From assembly GCA_016711485.1 (NCBI GenBank), contig JADJSX010000024.1, forward strand, positions 1-64,000: a stretch of 64,000 nt of DNA, given 5' to 3'. Positions 45,770 to 53,998 of this stretch are shown here, piece after piece. Source of the stretch: Leptospiraceae bacterium. GTDB taxonomy: Bacteria; Spirochaetota; Leptospiria; Leptospirales; Leptospiraceae. The notes below the pieces were generated by a model. That model searched no databases, had not been told where the DNA came from, and saw nothing but the letters and a program-made list of their open reading frames with translations. Both the position numbers and the translations under genes were made by a program. Position 1 is the stretch's first letter; the number at the start of each line of letters is the position of its first letter.

Positions 45770-46281
45770 AGAACTATACTTTCAAAACTCTTGAAAGTAT
45801 AAAGAGCCTTTAGAATAATTATGATTTCTTTTTTGTTGTCGTGAATTAATTTATTTGCACTTTCATTCATCCCAAGTTTGCGGCTATCATCCTCACTTAG
45901 GTCTCTTTTCTTTTTTAAATTACGGATATTGCTTTTATAAAAATTAGGAGTACGGCTCTTTAGATTTTTCAGAAGCGTGTTAATGAAGTTTTTCTTTTCT
46001 GTGTTAATTGCGTTATCGGTTATTTGAAATCTCTGGCCAATCTTCATAATCAACGCGGGATCAGTAGAACATTTCTCATTAAACGTTCGAAGTAAATACT
46101 CAACGATTTCTTCTTTTTCCAGCTCATCAAAATTAATTTTTTTAATTTGATTACTCATATTGATAATTTCAGTTAGATTAAAGTGGAGGAGAGTTGTCTT
46201 TACTGACTCGTCATCTAAGATAGCTAAAAAGTAGTAAAAATCATTATCGGAGTTGTATTTTACATTGGGAGCATTCGACAT
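45766..46281 (-). CDS. Hypothetical helical protein
   Basis: A 171-aa charged, mostly helical protein with no signal peptide or membrane segment. It has motifs such as ILDDESVKTTLLHFNLTEII and a basic region (NIRNLKKKRDLSEDDSRKLG). It overlaps the DUF2779 gene end by 4 nt in convergent orientation. I recognise no family; the basic segment might bind nucleic acid, but that is a guess. Confidence 0.5.
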   Translation of the reverse strand: MSNAPNVKYNSDNDFYYFLAILDDESVKTTLLHFNLTEIINMSNQIKKINFDELEKEEIVEYLLRTFNEKCSTDPALIMKIGQRFQITDNAINTEKKNFINTLLKNLKSRTPNFYKSNIRNLKKKRDLSEDDSRKLGMNESANKLIHDNKKEIIIILKALYTFKSFESIVL

Positions 46282-46706
46282 ATTTTATCTCAGGATGCAA
46301 CTATAGCAGTCAGAGTATAGATATTTCAAATTTTGTAAAGCCCTTTTTGCTTACTCCTACACAATCTTGCTAATTTCTTCCAAATTTCGATAAACAAAAA
46401 TGAATATTCCTAAAATTACCAGCCATCTCAAAAAACGATTTTCAAAGCTTTTTGAAATAAGTTCAATAACAAGATATAGAGAAAGTTGACAGGATTACTA
46501 GGAATACTATCCCAACCCTTATATTTATTGATTTATTAGAAAAAGCTAATATATAAAATTTTCTAATTTTAAACTTTGTTTTCTATAATTTTCACGAATG
46601 TATCCTTTTTTCAAAAAACAAGTTTTACAAAAAAAGAAACTAATTTTACTATAGTGAATCCTGTAAAATTTATGACGATAATTCAGGAAGAGAGAAAAAT
46701 AATCAG
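46282..46706. other. AT-rich intergenic region upstream of the glycosyltransferase
   Basis: About 425 nt without a credible gene on either strand. It must contain the promoters of the divergent hypothetical gene and the glycosyltransferase-flagellar group. TTGACA occurs near 46482, but I see no well-spaced -10 box. GGAAGAGAG at 46687-46695 is a probable ribosome binding site for the glycosyltransferase. Confidence 0.35.
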
Positions 46707-47795
46707 ATGAAGGTTGCAATTATACATGACTGGCTAACTGGAATGAGAGGAGGAGAATTAGTATTAGACTCACTTCTAAAAATATATCCGGAAGCTGAAC
46801 TTTTTACTTTAATTTACAACAAAGGAACAATAAACGAAAGAATCGAGAATCGAAAAATTCATACTGCATTTACGAATAATTTACCTTTTAAGGCTACCAA
46901 ATATCGTTCTTATCTTCCTCTTTTTCCGATGGCAATCGAATCATTAGATCTGCGCGGATTTGATTTGATTGTTTCGTCCTCCCACTGTGTGGCTAAGGGT
47001 ATTATTCCACCACCAAATAGCATACATATCTCCTATATTCATTCTCCGATGCGGTATGTCTGGGATTTATATTACGATTATTTTCCTTCCAAAAGTGGTT
47101 TAAAATTTTTCGTCATTCAGGCTATTTCCAATTACCTACGTAATTGGGATGTAACATCCTCTCACCGAGTTGACCAATATATTTGTAACTCAAAATTTAT
47201 CGCCAAAAGAATCAAAAAATACTACGCAAGGGACTCAGATGTAGTTTATCCGCCGTGCCTTCCCCAAGGTTATAAAGTCGTTGCAGAAAAAAAAGAGGAT
47301 TTTTACCTAATAGTTTCTGCTTTTGCTCCCTACAAAAGAATTGATCTCGCTATCGAGGCATTTCGAAAAAACGGAAAACGCCTCATAATTATTGGTGGCG
47401 GACAAGATGAAAAAAAACTGAAACAATCCGTTCCTCCCAATATCGAATTTTTAGGAGGAAGGCCGCGAAACGAAATCATAGAATACTATAAAAAAGCTCG
47501 TGGATTTATTTTTCCTGGGTTAGAAGACTTTGGAATTACGCCCGTTGAATCCCAAGGATATTCAACTCCCGTTATCGCATTCGGTGAAGGAGGAGCTTTG
47601 GAAACAGTAGTTGATGGAAAAACTGGCGTTTTTTTTCAAGAACAGACGGTCGAATCTTTGAATGAAGCAATAACACGCTTTGAAAAACTATCTTTTACGA
47701 CTCAAAACTTTCAAAAGAGCATAAATCGTTTCACGGAAGAAAAATTCATAAATGAAATAAAAAATCAGGTCGATAGACAGATAAGAGAAAACTAA
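46707..47795 (+). CDS. Glycosyltransferase family 4 protein (WbaZ-like)
   Basis: A GT-B glycosyltransferase of 362 aa, similar to WbaZ-type mannosyltransferases of O-antigen synthesis. The N-terminal Rossmann domain starts MKVAIIHDWLTGMRGGE and carries IVSSSHCVAKGI and SYIHSPMRYVWDLY. The C-terminal donor domain has VVYPPC, YLIVSAFAPYKRIDLAIEAF and PGLEDFGITPVESQGYSTPVIAFGEGG (around residues 265-300), with the E-x7-E pattern of family 4. It lies 17 nt ahead of flbD, so it may be transcribed with the flagellar genes, as an envelope-sugar enzyme. Confidence 0.88.
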   Translation: MKVAIIHDWLTGMRGGELVLDSLLKIYPEAELFTLIYNKGTINERIENRKIHTAFTNNLPFKATKYRSYLPLFPMAIESLDLRGFDLIVSSSHCVAKGIIPPPNSIHISYIHSPMRYVWDLYYDYFPSKSGLKFFVIQAISNYLRNWDVTSSHRVDQYICNSKFIAKRIKKYYARDSDVVYPPCLPQGYKVVAEKKEDFYLIVSAFAPYKRIDLAIEAFRKNGKRLIIIGGGQDEKKLKQSVPPNIEFLGGRPRNEIIEYYKKARGFIFPGLEDFGITPVESQGYSTPVIAFGEGGALETVVDGKTGVFFQEQTVESLNEAITRFEKLSFTTQNFQKSINRFTEEKFINEIKNQVDRQIREN

Positions 47796-47812
47796 ACTCA
47801 ATAGGACTATCC

Positions 47813-48028
47813 TTGATAATCTTACATAGACTAAATAATTCTGAAATTGTGATTAATAGTAATTTAATCGAGACCATTGAAGCAACCCCTGACTCGGTAA
47901 TTACTTTACAAAATGATAAAAAAATTATAGTGAAAGAGAAGGTTGATGAAATTATCAATAGTATCATTGAATACCAGAGAAAAGTTTTCAAAAATGCAAT
48001 ACGTATTTCAGGCAATGAGGAGAAGTAG
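47813..48028 (+). CDS. flbD: Flagellar protein FlbD
   Basis: A 71-aa protein of the FlbD family, which in spirochaetes precedes motA. It starts at TTG 47813 with AATAGGAC upstream and reads IILHRLNNSEIVINSNLIETIEATPDS-type sequence (residues 2-28), followed by VITLQNDKKIIVKEKVDEII. Its exact role in the flagellum is not established, though it is linked to motor or export function. It lies 5 nt upstream of motA. Confidence 0.88.
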   Translation: MIILHRLNNSEIVINSNLIETIEATPDSVITLQNDKKIIVKEKVDEIINSIIEYQRKVFKNAIRISGNEEK

Positions 48029-48033
48029 ATAAA

Positions 48034-48819
48034 ATGGATATAGCAACAGCCGTCGGTCTTGGTTCTGGAATGTTTCTACTAACCTTTGGGGTTATTTACG
48101 CAGGTTTAGGACCTGGTGATATTTTAAATATTCCATCTGTCCTGATTACATTCGGGGGAGCTGTCGCGGGCACTATGATGTCTGCAACATGGGAATCCAC
48201 CATTGGACTTGGAAAAGTAACTCGCAAAGCTTTCTTTGTAGATAAATTTGACATACCCGGACTGATTACTACTTTAGTTTCCTTTTCCGAAAAAGCCCGT
48301 AGAGAAGGTTTACTTGCACTTGAAGATGATGTAAACGAATTACCAGATGAATTCTTAAAAAAAGGAATCCAACTTGTAGTCGACGGAACAGATCCTGAAC
48401 TGGTAAGAAATATTATGGAAACAGAAATTGGCAATATTGCAAGCCGTCATGCGGCAGGTCGTGCTTGGTGGGATACATTTGGAGGTTTAGCTCCAGGTTT
48501 CGGGATGCTTGGAACCCTTATTGGACTTGTAGCCATGTTAAAAAACTTAGGCAGTGGGGATTCTTCTGCTATTGGGGAAGGTATGGCGGCCGCTTTGATT
48601 ACTACTCTTTACGGATCCTTTGCCGCAAACTTATTAGCAATTCCATTTGTGAAAAAACTAGCCAAACGAAGCGAAGATGAACTTTCTATGAAACAAATTA
48701 TGATCGAAGGAACTCTATCTATCCAATCAGGGGATAACCCGCGTATTGTGAAAGAAAAACTTTCTAGTTATTTAGCACCATCTGAACGCGCTGTGTTAAA
48801 AGATGACGGCAAGGATTAG
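48034..48819 (+). CDS. motA: Flagellar motor stator protein MotA
   Basis: Inner-membrane stator subunit, 261 aa, which forms a proton (or sodium) channel with MotB and pushes on the rotor. Four membrane segments are visible: residues 5-25 and 30-50, then 150-172 (GLAPGFGMLGTLIGLVAMLKN) and 180-202. The long cytoplasmic loop between the second and third has conserved charged residues (ARREGLLALEDDV; VVDGTDPELVRNIMETEI). The Pro in APGFGMLGT is the conserved torque-related one. It starts after GAGGAG. Confidence 0.95.
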   Translation: MDIATAVGLGSGMFLLTFGVIYAGLGPGDILNIPSVLITFGGAVAGTMMSATWESTIGLGKVTRKAFFVDKFDIPGLITTLVSFSEKARREGLLALEDDVNELPDEFLKKGIQLVVDGTDPELVRNIMETEIGNIASRHAAGRAWWDTFGGLAPGFGMLGTLIGLVAMLKNLGSGDSSAIGEGMAAALITTLYGSFAANLLAIPFVKKLAKRSEDELSMKQIMIEGTLSIQSGDNPRIVKEKLSSYLAPSERAVLKDDGKD

Positions 48820-48827
48820 AATGATCT

Positions 48828-49661
48828 ATGGCTAGTAGCAAGAAAAAATGTCCTGATTGTATTCAAAAAGTTGCCGAGTACATGTTGACTTATGGAGACA
48901 TGGTTACGCTACTTCTATGTTTTTTTATCATGTTATATACTACTGGGAAAACGAACCAAAGGGAAATGCAAATTATCCTCTCTGTATTCAAATCTTCTAC
49001 CGGATTTTTCGATGGTGGTCAGACTTTATCCAAAGGCTCTTTAGAAGAGATGGGTATGAATATAGAGAGTCTTCCTTCTCAAACAACCGGAAAAGCACTT
49101 TCAAAAGCTAGAAACCAAGCTACACAAGTATTTAAATCGGAGATTGAAAAAGGAAGAGTTCGAATTTCAGAAGACGAAAGAGGTCTTGTAATCTCTCTTA
49201 TCGGTGCGGATTACTTTAATCCAGCATCAGCCATTTTACTTCCTCCTGTTAAGGACGTATTAAAAAAAGCCTCCGGTCTTATTAAGGATTTGGATCGGTT
49301 TGTGAAAGTTGAGGGGCATAGTGATGAAGATGCTGTATTACCTGGCACTAACGTTGGACGCGAAGAGAGAACCTATATTAACAATTGGGATTTAGCGGGT
49401 GCAAGATCTATTAACTCAACAGTATATATGATAAATGTAGGTAAACTTCCTCCGGGATTGTTTCAAGCAGTCAGTTATGGTTCTGCGCGTCCATTTGCAG
49501 TAGAAGACCAAGGAAGCCCAGAAGCAAAAGCATACAATCGTCGTATAGACATCGTAATTTTATCTGAAAAATCAGTAAAACGTAAATTTTCCGAAAGCAA
49601 TTACGGATTGCCAGATACAAAACTCCCAAATACGGAAACCTCCGTAGAGGGCGAAGATTAA
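48828..49661 (+). CDS. motB: Flagellar motor stator protein MotB
   Basis: A 277-aa stator partner. The short cytoplasmic N-terminus is followed by a single membrane helix with the proton-accepting D24 (MLTYGDMVTLLLCFFIMLYT). A periplasmic linker leads to an OmpA-like peptidoglycan-binding domain from about 125 to 255: FVKVEGHSDEDA, NNWDLAGARSINSTVYM and YGSARPFA, then AYNRRIDIVIL. The conserved helical NxxLSxxRA region reads NNWDLAGARS here. It lies 8 nt after motA. Confidence 0.94.
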   Translation: MASSKKKCPDCIQKVAEYMLTYGDMVTLLLCFFIMLYTTGKTNQREMQIILSVFKSSTGFFDGGQTLSKGSLEEMGMNIESLPSQTTGKALSKARNQATQVFKSEIEKGRVRISEDERGLVISLIGADYFNPASAILLPPVKDVLKKASGLIKDLDRFVKVEGHSDEDAVLPGTNVGREERTYINNWDLAGARSINSTVYMINVGKLPPGLFQAVSYGSARPFAVEDQGSPEAKAYNRRIDIVILSEKSVKRKFSESNYGLPDTKLPNTETSVEGED

Positions 49662-49688
49662 AAATAGACTTATTCAAGGAGAACTACT

Positions 49689-50213
49689 ATGGGTGATGCA
49701 GCAGCAGAATTAGAAGACGAAGACGGTAAACCGGCGGCCGAGCCGAAAGCATCGTCACCGATCATTAAATGGTTAATATGGATTGCAGCGGGGATACTTG
49801 GCGTAATCCTTGTAGCCGTAATATCAACATTTGTAGCACAAAGAACAGCAACAAGTGTTTACAAACAGCAAAAAAATATTGCTCTTGTAAAAGCTCCACC
49901 ACCACTAGAAACATTTAACTTTGTAGATGAGTTTCGTATCAACACTGCAGATATTGGCGAGGCTCATTTTATTAAATTAAAATTGACTTTTGGTTTTGAT
50001 GCGGGACAACAAGCATTAGGCTCAGAACTTTCAACACGGCTGCCTCAAATGCAAAATATTATAAATTTAATTATTTCTCGTAAAACAAAAGAAGACTTAA
50101 AAACTCTAAATGATCAACTTGACTTACGCGAAGAAATAAAAGCGCACATAAACCATATTTTAACTAACGGTAAAATCAAAGAAGTTTACTTCCGAGAATT
50201 TATTGTAAATTAA
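49689..50213 (+). CDS. fliL: Flagellar basal-body protein FliL
   Basis: A 174-aa stator-associated protein. An acidic N-terminal region, then one membrane helix (residues 27-49, KWLIWIAAGILGVILVAVIS), and a FliL domain with FVDEFRINTADIGEAHFIKLKLTF, RLPQMQNIINLIISRKTKEDL and REEIKAHINHIL, closing with VYFREFIVN. It ends the flagellar group: the next structure is an intrinsic terminator, and no fliM or fliN follows. Confidence 0.92.
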   Translation: MGDAAAELEDEDGKPAAEPKASSPIIKWLIWIAAGILGVILVAVISTFVAQRTATSVYKQQKNIALVKAPPPLETFNFVDEFRINTADIGEAHFIKLKLTFGFDAGQQALGSELSTRLPQMQNIINLIISRKTKEDLKTLNDQLDLREEIKAHINHILTNGKIKEVYFREFIVN

Positions 50214-50230
50214 TAATATCTCTACCGACA

Positions 50231-50266
50231 AACACAGATAAAATTTCCCTTTTTATCTGTGTTGTT
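50231..50266 (+). terminator. Intrinsic terminator after fliL
   Basis: AACACAGATAAAA (50231-50243) pairs perfectly with TTTTATCTGTGTT (50251-50263) around a 7-nt loop and is followed by GTTTATTATTT. It separates the flagellar group from kdsB, whose ATG is at 50280. Confidence 0.88.
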
Positions 50267-50279
50267 TATTATTTATAAT

Positions 50280-51011
50280 ATGAACATTATAGGAATTATC
50301 CCCGCTCGCTATGCAAGTACGAGACTTCCAGGAAAGCCGCTAGCGAAAATTGGAAATAAAACCATGATAGAATGGACATACTATCATGCAAAAAAAGCAG
50401 ATTCCCTTTCTGATGTAATTGTAGCTACTGACCACGAAGATATTTACAACCAAATAATTAATGCAGGCGGAAAAGTGATAATGACTAATCCAAACCATGC
50501 AACTGGAACTGACAGGCTAATAGAAGTTGTCCACAATTTAAAACAAGTAGATATCATCGTAAATATTCAAGGTGATGAACCAGGAATTGAACCAGAGTTA
50601 ATCAATGGAGTAGTCAATTTAAAAGTAAAAAATCGAAATTGGGAGATGACTACAGCCGCTTGTCCAATGCCAGTAGAAGAACAAACAGATCCAAATAGAG
50701 TAAAAGTAGTATTTGACAGAAACCAGAAAGCATTGTATTTTTCGCGATCTATTATTCCATCCAACACAAAACAGATAATACCAATTTACCGTCATTTGGG
50801 AATTTATTCCTATGAACGGGATTTTTTACTAAGTTACAACGATTTACCTGAAAGTGGGCTGGAACAATCAGAGTCATTAGAACAACTTCGAGCAATTGAA
50901 GCGGGATTTGGTATTGGCGTCCATCTAACTGAAAAAGCAGGACTCTCTGTTGACTCTCCAGAGGATTTGGATATAGTAATTCAAGATTTTCAAAAAAGAG
51001 GAATTATATGA
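50280..51011 (+). CDS. kdsB: 3-deoxy-manno-octulosonate cytidylyltransferase
   Basis: Activates Kdo with CTP for lipopolysaccharide synthesis, 243 aa. Motifs: IIGIIPARYASTRLPGKPLA at the N-terminus, VATDHEDI near residue 50, MTNPNHATGTDRLIEV near 70, VNIQGDEPGIEPELI near 90 (metal-binding Asp), then ALYFSRSIIPSN and RHLGIYSYERDFLL, and SLEQLRAIEAG near 205. ATG 50280 is preferred over an upstream in-frame codon at 50259, which lies in the terminator. It overlaps the next gene by 4 nt (ATGA). Confidence 0.93.
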   Translation: MNIIGIIPARYASTRLPGKPLAKIGNKTMIEWTYYHAKKADSLSDVIVATDHEDIYNQIINAGGKVIMTNPNHATGTDRLIEVVHNLKQVDIIVNIQGDEPGIEPELINGVVNLKVKNRNWEMTTAACPMPVEEQTDPNRVKVVFDRNQKALYFSRSIIPSNTKQIIPIYRHLGIYSYERDFLLSYNDLPESGLEQSESLEQLRAIEAGFGIGVHLTEKAGLSVDSPEDLDIVIQDFQKRGII

Positions 51012-51436
51012 CAGCAGAACTTACACCCCAAAAAAAGGGAATACCATACGGTCTTATTTGGGGAGTTTTATTAGTATGCGTTTACGCTTATCTTTTCTTT
51101 TTTGTGGGAATTTACTTTATCTGGGATAAAGGATTACCAAACAATGTAAGCGAATTATTACTATTAGGCGGAAGTTCTATAGTTTATCTAATTGCAAGTT
51201 TTTTTGGATTTATTCCAGTTGCAATTATCTCAATTATTTTCATTGTAAGAGATAGAAGTTTTAGACAAAGTTTCAAAAACAATTGGCCTGTCCTCCTAGC
51301 ATTGATTTATCCGATACTACCGAACATCCCCGGACCATTTGATGAGTCTGTAATGTCAGTAGTTATGTTTTGTATCCGCGTTTTTCTTTTTTACAGAACT
51401 GGAAAGGATGTTGCATTACCGGATAATAAGAAGTAA
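51008..51436 (+). CDS. Small membrane protein
   Basis: A 142-aa protein with four hydrophobic segments (about 14-36, 52-78, 93-104 and 115-133), coupled to kdsB by an ATGA overlap. The first segment is LIWGVLLVCVYAYLFFFVGIY. There is no recognised motif; a loop has a basic RDRSFRQSFKNNW. Co-translation with kdsB might suggest an envelope role, but that is only context. Confidence 0.65.
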   Translation: MTAELTPQKKGIPYGLIWGVLLVCVYAYLFFFVGIYFIWDKGLPNNVSELLLLGGSSIVYLIASFFGFIPVAIISIIFIVRDRSFRQSFKNNWPVLLALIYPILPNIPGPFDESVMSVVMFCIRVFLFYRTGKDVALPDNKK

Positions 51437-52231
51437 TCACTCAGTTGGGCAAACCGTTTTTAATACCTTACAATTTGTTGTAAATTTTTTGCAGGCATTC
51501 AATGCTTTAGTTTGTGCTTCGGATTTTTTTTTCGCCCAATGAGAACCGTATCCATTTCCATCTCCAACAGCAAGACTAGAACACGTGTTCATTGACCACA
51601 TCGATATTTTACAATCTGCCTCTTCGCATTTTTCCATTGCGATTTTTTCAGCTTGTTCTCGTGAAGACGAATCTTTGGCAAATCCATATTTGCCTGTCTC
51701 TTGAGAGAACGCAATTGCTTGGAATTCGGAGGAACCAAATACGGCTCCATTTTTTACTCCATGATTCGTTTCTTTATCATATTTTTTTTGCTTTTTGGAA
51801 AGTTCTTTAAATGCAGAGAAGTAAATTTCCTTTGCAACGGAACATGATTTTTCTTGAGCTGTAGATTTTGCTTCTTCCATAAATTCCCAAAAAATATTTA
51901 CATGCCCTTGTTCGTGCAAAACCAGTGCTTGGTAAAAATTACTCCATTGACTCTTTAATTCTTCGTTTTCGGATTCTTCAAAATCTATCCATTTTGGAAT
52001 TCGAACTTTGCAGGTAGTAGTTATGTTTGCACATTTACTTTGATAAGAGTACTTTGTATAACCAAAGAATCCGCCCTCGATGTTATTCTTGGACTTCATT
52101 TCTTTCAAAATTTTTTTTGCAGAATCACCTTGGATTTCATAATATTCTACTTCACAATTCTGAATTTCATCAGAACCAATAATTGAATGAGAGATTAAAA
52201 ATAAAAATAAGACTAAGAATTTTAGGAACAT
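51437..52231 (-). CDS. DUF922-DUF4189 exported protein, possible zinc protease
   Basis: A 264-aa secreted protein (signal MFLKFLVLFLFLISHSIIG). Residues 25-150 match DUF922: YYEIQGDSAKKILKEM near 35, and LVLHEQGHVNIFWEFM near 106, a His-Glu-x-x-His-like zinc protease site. Residues 170-264 match DUF4189: AIAFSQETGKYGFAKDSSSREQA, then SSLAVGDGNGYGSHWAKKK and NACKKFTTNCKVLKTVCP, with several Cys. This two-domain combination is unusual to my knowledge. The DUF4189 part may direct or bind substrate. Confidence 0.75.
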   Translation of the reverse strand: MFLKFLVLFLFLISHSIIGSDEIQNCEVEYYEIQGDSAKKILKEMKSKNNIEGGFFGYTKYSYQSKCANITTTCKVRIPKWIDFEESENEELKSQWSNFYQALVLHEQGHVNIFWEFMEEAKSTAQEKSCSVAKEIYFSAFKELSKKQKKYDKETNHGVKNGAVFGSSEFQAIAFSQETGKYGFAKDSSSREQAEKIAMEKCEEADCKISMWSMNTCSSLAVGDGNGYGSHWAKKKSEAQTKALNACKKFTTNCKVLKTVCPTE

Positions 52232-52324
52232 GGGAAAACAATTTATACAATTAATTAAAAAATATCAATTCTTTTTGAGAAACCTACAGAAATAGAAATT
52301 AATTTAAACTATTTCGGAAACTGT

Positions 52325-52344
52325 ATGTCTAATTAGTTAGACAT
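52325..52344 (+). promoter_or_regulatory. Perfect palindrome upstream of the pirin gene (possible operator)
   Basis: ATGTCTAATTAGTTAGACAT is a perfect 20-nt inverted repeat with a TTAG centre, 26 nt before the pirin start codon. A partial copy (AACTAATTAAG) follows at about 52348. Such a site suits a dimeric repressor of the MarR or HxlR kind, known to control pirin genes elsewhere; no regulator gene is adjacent. Confidence 0.55.
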
Positions 52345-52369
52345 CGAACTAATTAAGGAGAGGTATCGA

Positions 52370-53083
52370 ATGAAAAAGACAATTCATAAAGCAAACACAA
52401 GAGGAGTAGCAGATTTTGGCTGGCTTCATAGTAACCATACTTTCAGTTTTTCCTCTTACTATAATCCAAATCGAATGCAGTTTGGAACTCTACGTGTGTT
52501 AAATGATGACATAGTCGCTCCCGGTATGGGATTTGGAACTCATGGCCACGAAAATATGGAAATCATTTCGATTCCAATCCATGGTGAATTAGCTCATAAG
52601 GATAACACCGGAAATTCGGAAGTCATTCGATCAGGTGAAGTTCAAATCATGTCTGCGGGAACAGGGATTCGACATTCCGAATTTAATTACTCCGAAACGA
52701 ATCCGGTTAATTTTTTACAAATTTGGGTATTACCGAAAGAAATTGGAATTAAACCTAGGTACGAACAAAAGTTATTCGAAGTTTCGGAAAGAAAAAATAG
52801 GTTTCAGATCGTAGTCTCTCCTGAAATAAAATCAGAAGCTCTCTGGATTAACCAGAATGCTTATTTTTCCCTAATCAATTTAGAAAAAGGAAAAGATATA
52901 GAGTATAAAAATTTCTTAGCGGATAACGGAGTTTATCTTTTCTTGATAGATGGTTCTATAATAATTGATGGAGAAAAAATTGAAAAACGCGATGGAATTG
53001 GAATTTCTGAATTGGATAGTTTTAAAATCGAGGCAAAAGAAACTTCTGAAGTTTTACTAATGGAAGTTCCAATGAATAACTAA
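52370..53083 (+). CDS. Pirin family protein (YhhW-like)
   Basis: A bicupin of 237 aa. The pirin N-terminal motif is clear (FGWLHSNHTFSFSSYYNPNR), as is the metal-binding set: GFGTHGHENMEI near residue 62 (HxH and Glu), and GTGIRHSEFNYS near 100. Some relatives act as quercetin dioxygenases, others as regulators. The start follows AAGGAGAGG. It overlaps the tag gene by 4 nt in convergent orientation. Possible control by the upstream palindrome. Confidence 0.9.
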   Translation: MKKTIHKANTRGVADFGWLHSNHTFSFSSYYNPNRMQFGTLRVLNDDIVAPGMGFGTHGHENMEIISIPIHGELAHKDNTGNSEVIRSGEVQIMSAGTGIRHSEFNYSETNPVNFLQIWVLPKEIGIKPRYEQKLFEVSERKNRFQIVVSPEIKSEALWINQNAYFSLINLEKGKDIEYKNFLADNGVYLFLIDGSIIIDGEKIEKRDGIGISELDSFKIEAKETSEVLLMEVPMNN

Positions 53084-53658
53084 CTTTTACTTTTTTTCAG
53101 AATCTCTTTGTATCTAAAACAGGTGGTCAAATGGTCATTTACCATTCCGGCTGCCTGCATATACGCATAACAAATAGTTGACCCTACAAAAGTAAACCCT
53201 CTTTTTTTCATATCCTTACTCATTGCATCACTTTCTTTCGATGTAGCCGGGACTTCTTTCATAGTGTGCCTTTTATTTTGAATTGTATTGTTTCCTGTAA
53301 ATTGCCAAATATATTTATCAAAAGAACCAAATTCCTTTTGAATTTGCATAAATGACTTTGCATTTTTAACAGTTCCCCATATTTTAAGTCGATTGCGGAT
53401 AATTCCTGTATCCTGCATTAATTTTTCTAATTTTTTTTCAGTGAACTTGGCAACTTTTTCTACTTCAAAATCAGCAAATGCTCTTCGAAAACCTTCTCTA
53501 CGGTAAAGAATTGTTCTCCAACTCAGACCAGCTTGAAATGCATCCAATACTAAAAATTCAAAATGTTTTTTGTCATTGTGAACAGGTATCCCCCATTCTA
53601 AATCATGATAGGAATTCATTAGTTCATCATTTCCTGTCCATCCACATCGTTTTTTCAT
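53080..53658 (-). CDS. tag: DNA-3-methyladenine glycosylase I
   Basis: Base-excision repair enzyme removing 3-methyladenine, 192 aa. The typical N-terminus KKRCGWTGNDELMNSYHDLEWG includes the zinc ligands Cys5 and His18; LSWRTILYRREGFRRAFADF, IRNRLKIWGTVKNA and FVGSTICYAYMQAAGMVNDH follow. The C-terminal His and Cys (NDHLTTCFRY) complete the zinc set. It converges with the pirin gene. Confidence 0.94.
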   Translation of the reverse strand: MKKRCGWTGNDELMNSYHDLEWGIPVHNDKKHFEFLVLDAFQAGLSWRTILYRREGFRRAFADFEVEKVAKFTEKKLEKLMQDTGIIRNRLKIWGTVKNAKSFMQIQKEFGSFDKYIWQFTGNNTIQNKRHTMKEVPATSKESDAMSKDMKKRGFTFVGSTICYAYMQAAGMVNDHLTTCFRYKEILKKSKS

Positions 53659-53998
53659 AACATCTCCTTAGGATAAAATAAATTTCATGTCAATTTCTAA
53701 TTTCATTTTCCAATTGAATTCCATTGGAATCACTAGTTTTCTATTCTAAAATTCTACTCTTATATACCCGTCGCCAAAATTAATTACCCTTTTTTGTAAA
53801 GAATAGGGTATTCCCAAACGCTAAAAATATGGCTGTTCTAAAAATGAATGGGTAGTTTCTTTTGGTATAAATTCAATCGTCGTTCTGTTTAAAAATGCGC
53901 AATTACTTTTGGCATTCAATTTACTATTATTCAGGTAAATATTTATTTTATCTTGATTCTTAAATTCATCAAATTAAGAGTATCCGAATGGAGTCCAT
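53659..53998. other. Divergent intergenic region between tag and the lipoprotein gene
   Basis: About 340 AT-rich bases with no gene. It contains an inverted repeat, TACCCT with AGGGTA (53788-53813), and must hold the tag and lipoprotein promoters. I cannot place them. A GGAG lies 8 nt before the lipoprotein ATG. Confidence 0.35.

Noticed and set aside
46482..46510. TTGACA as the glycosyltransferase promoter
   Set aside because: The nearest TATAAT-like box is only about 13 nt away, too close for a sigma70 promoter.
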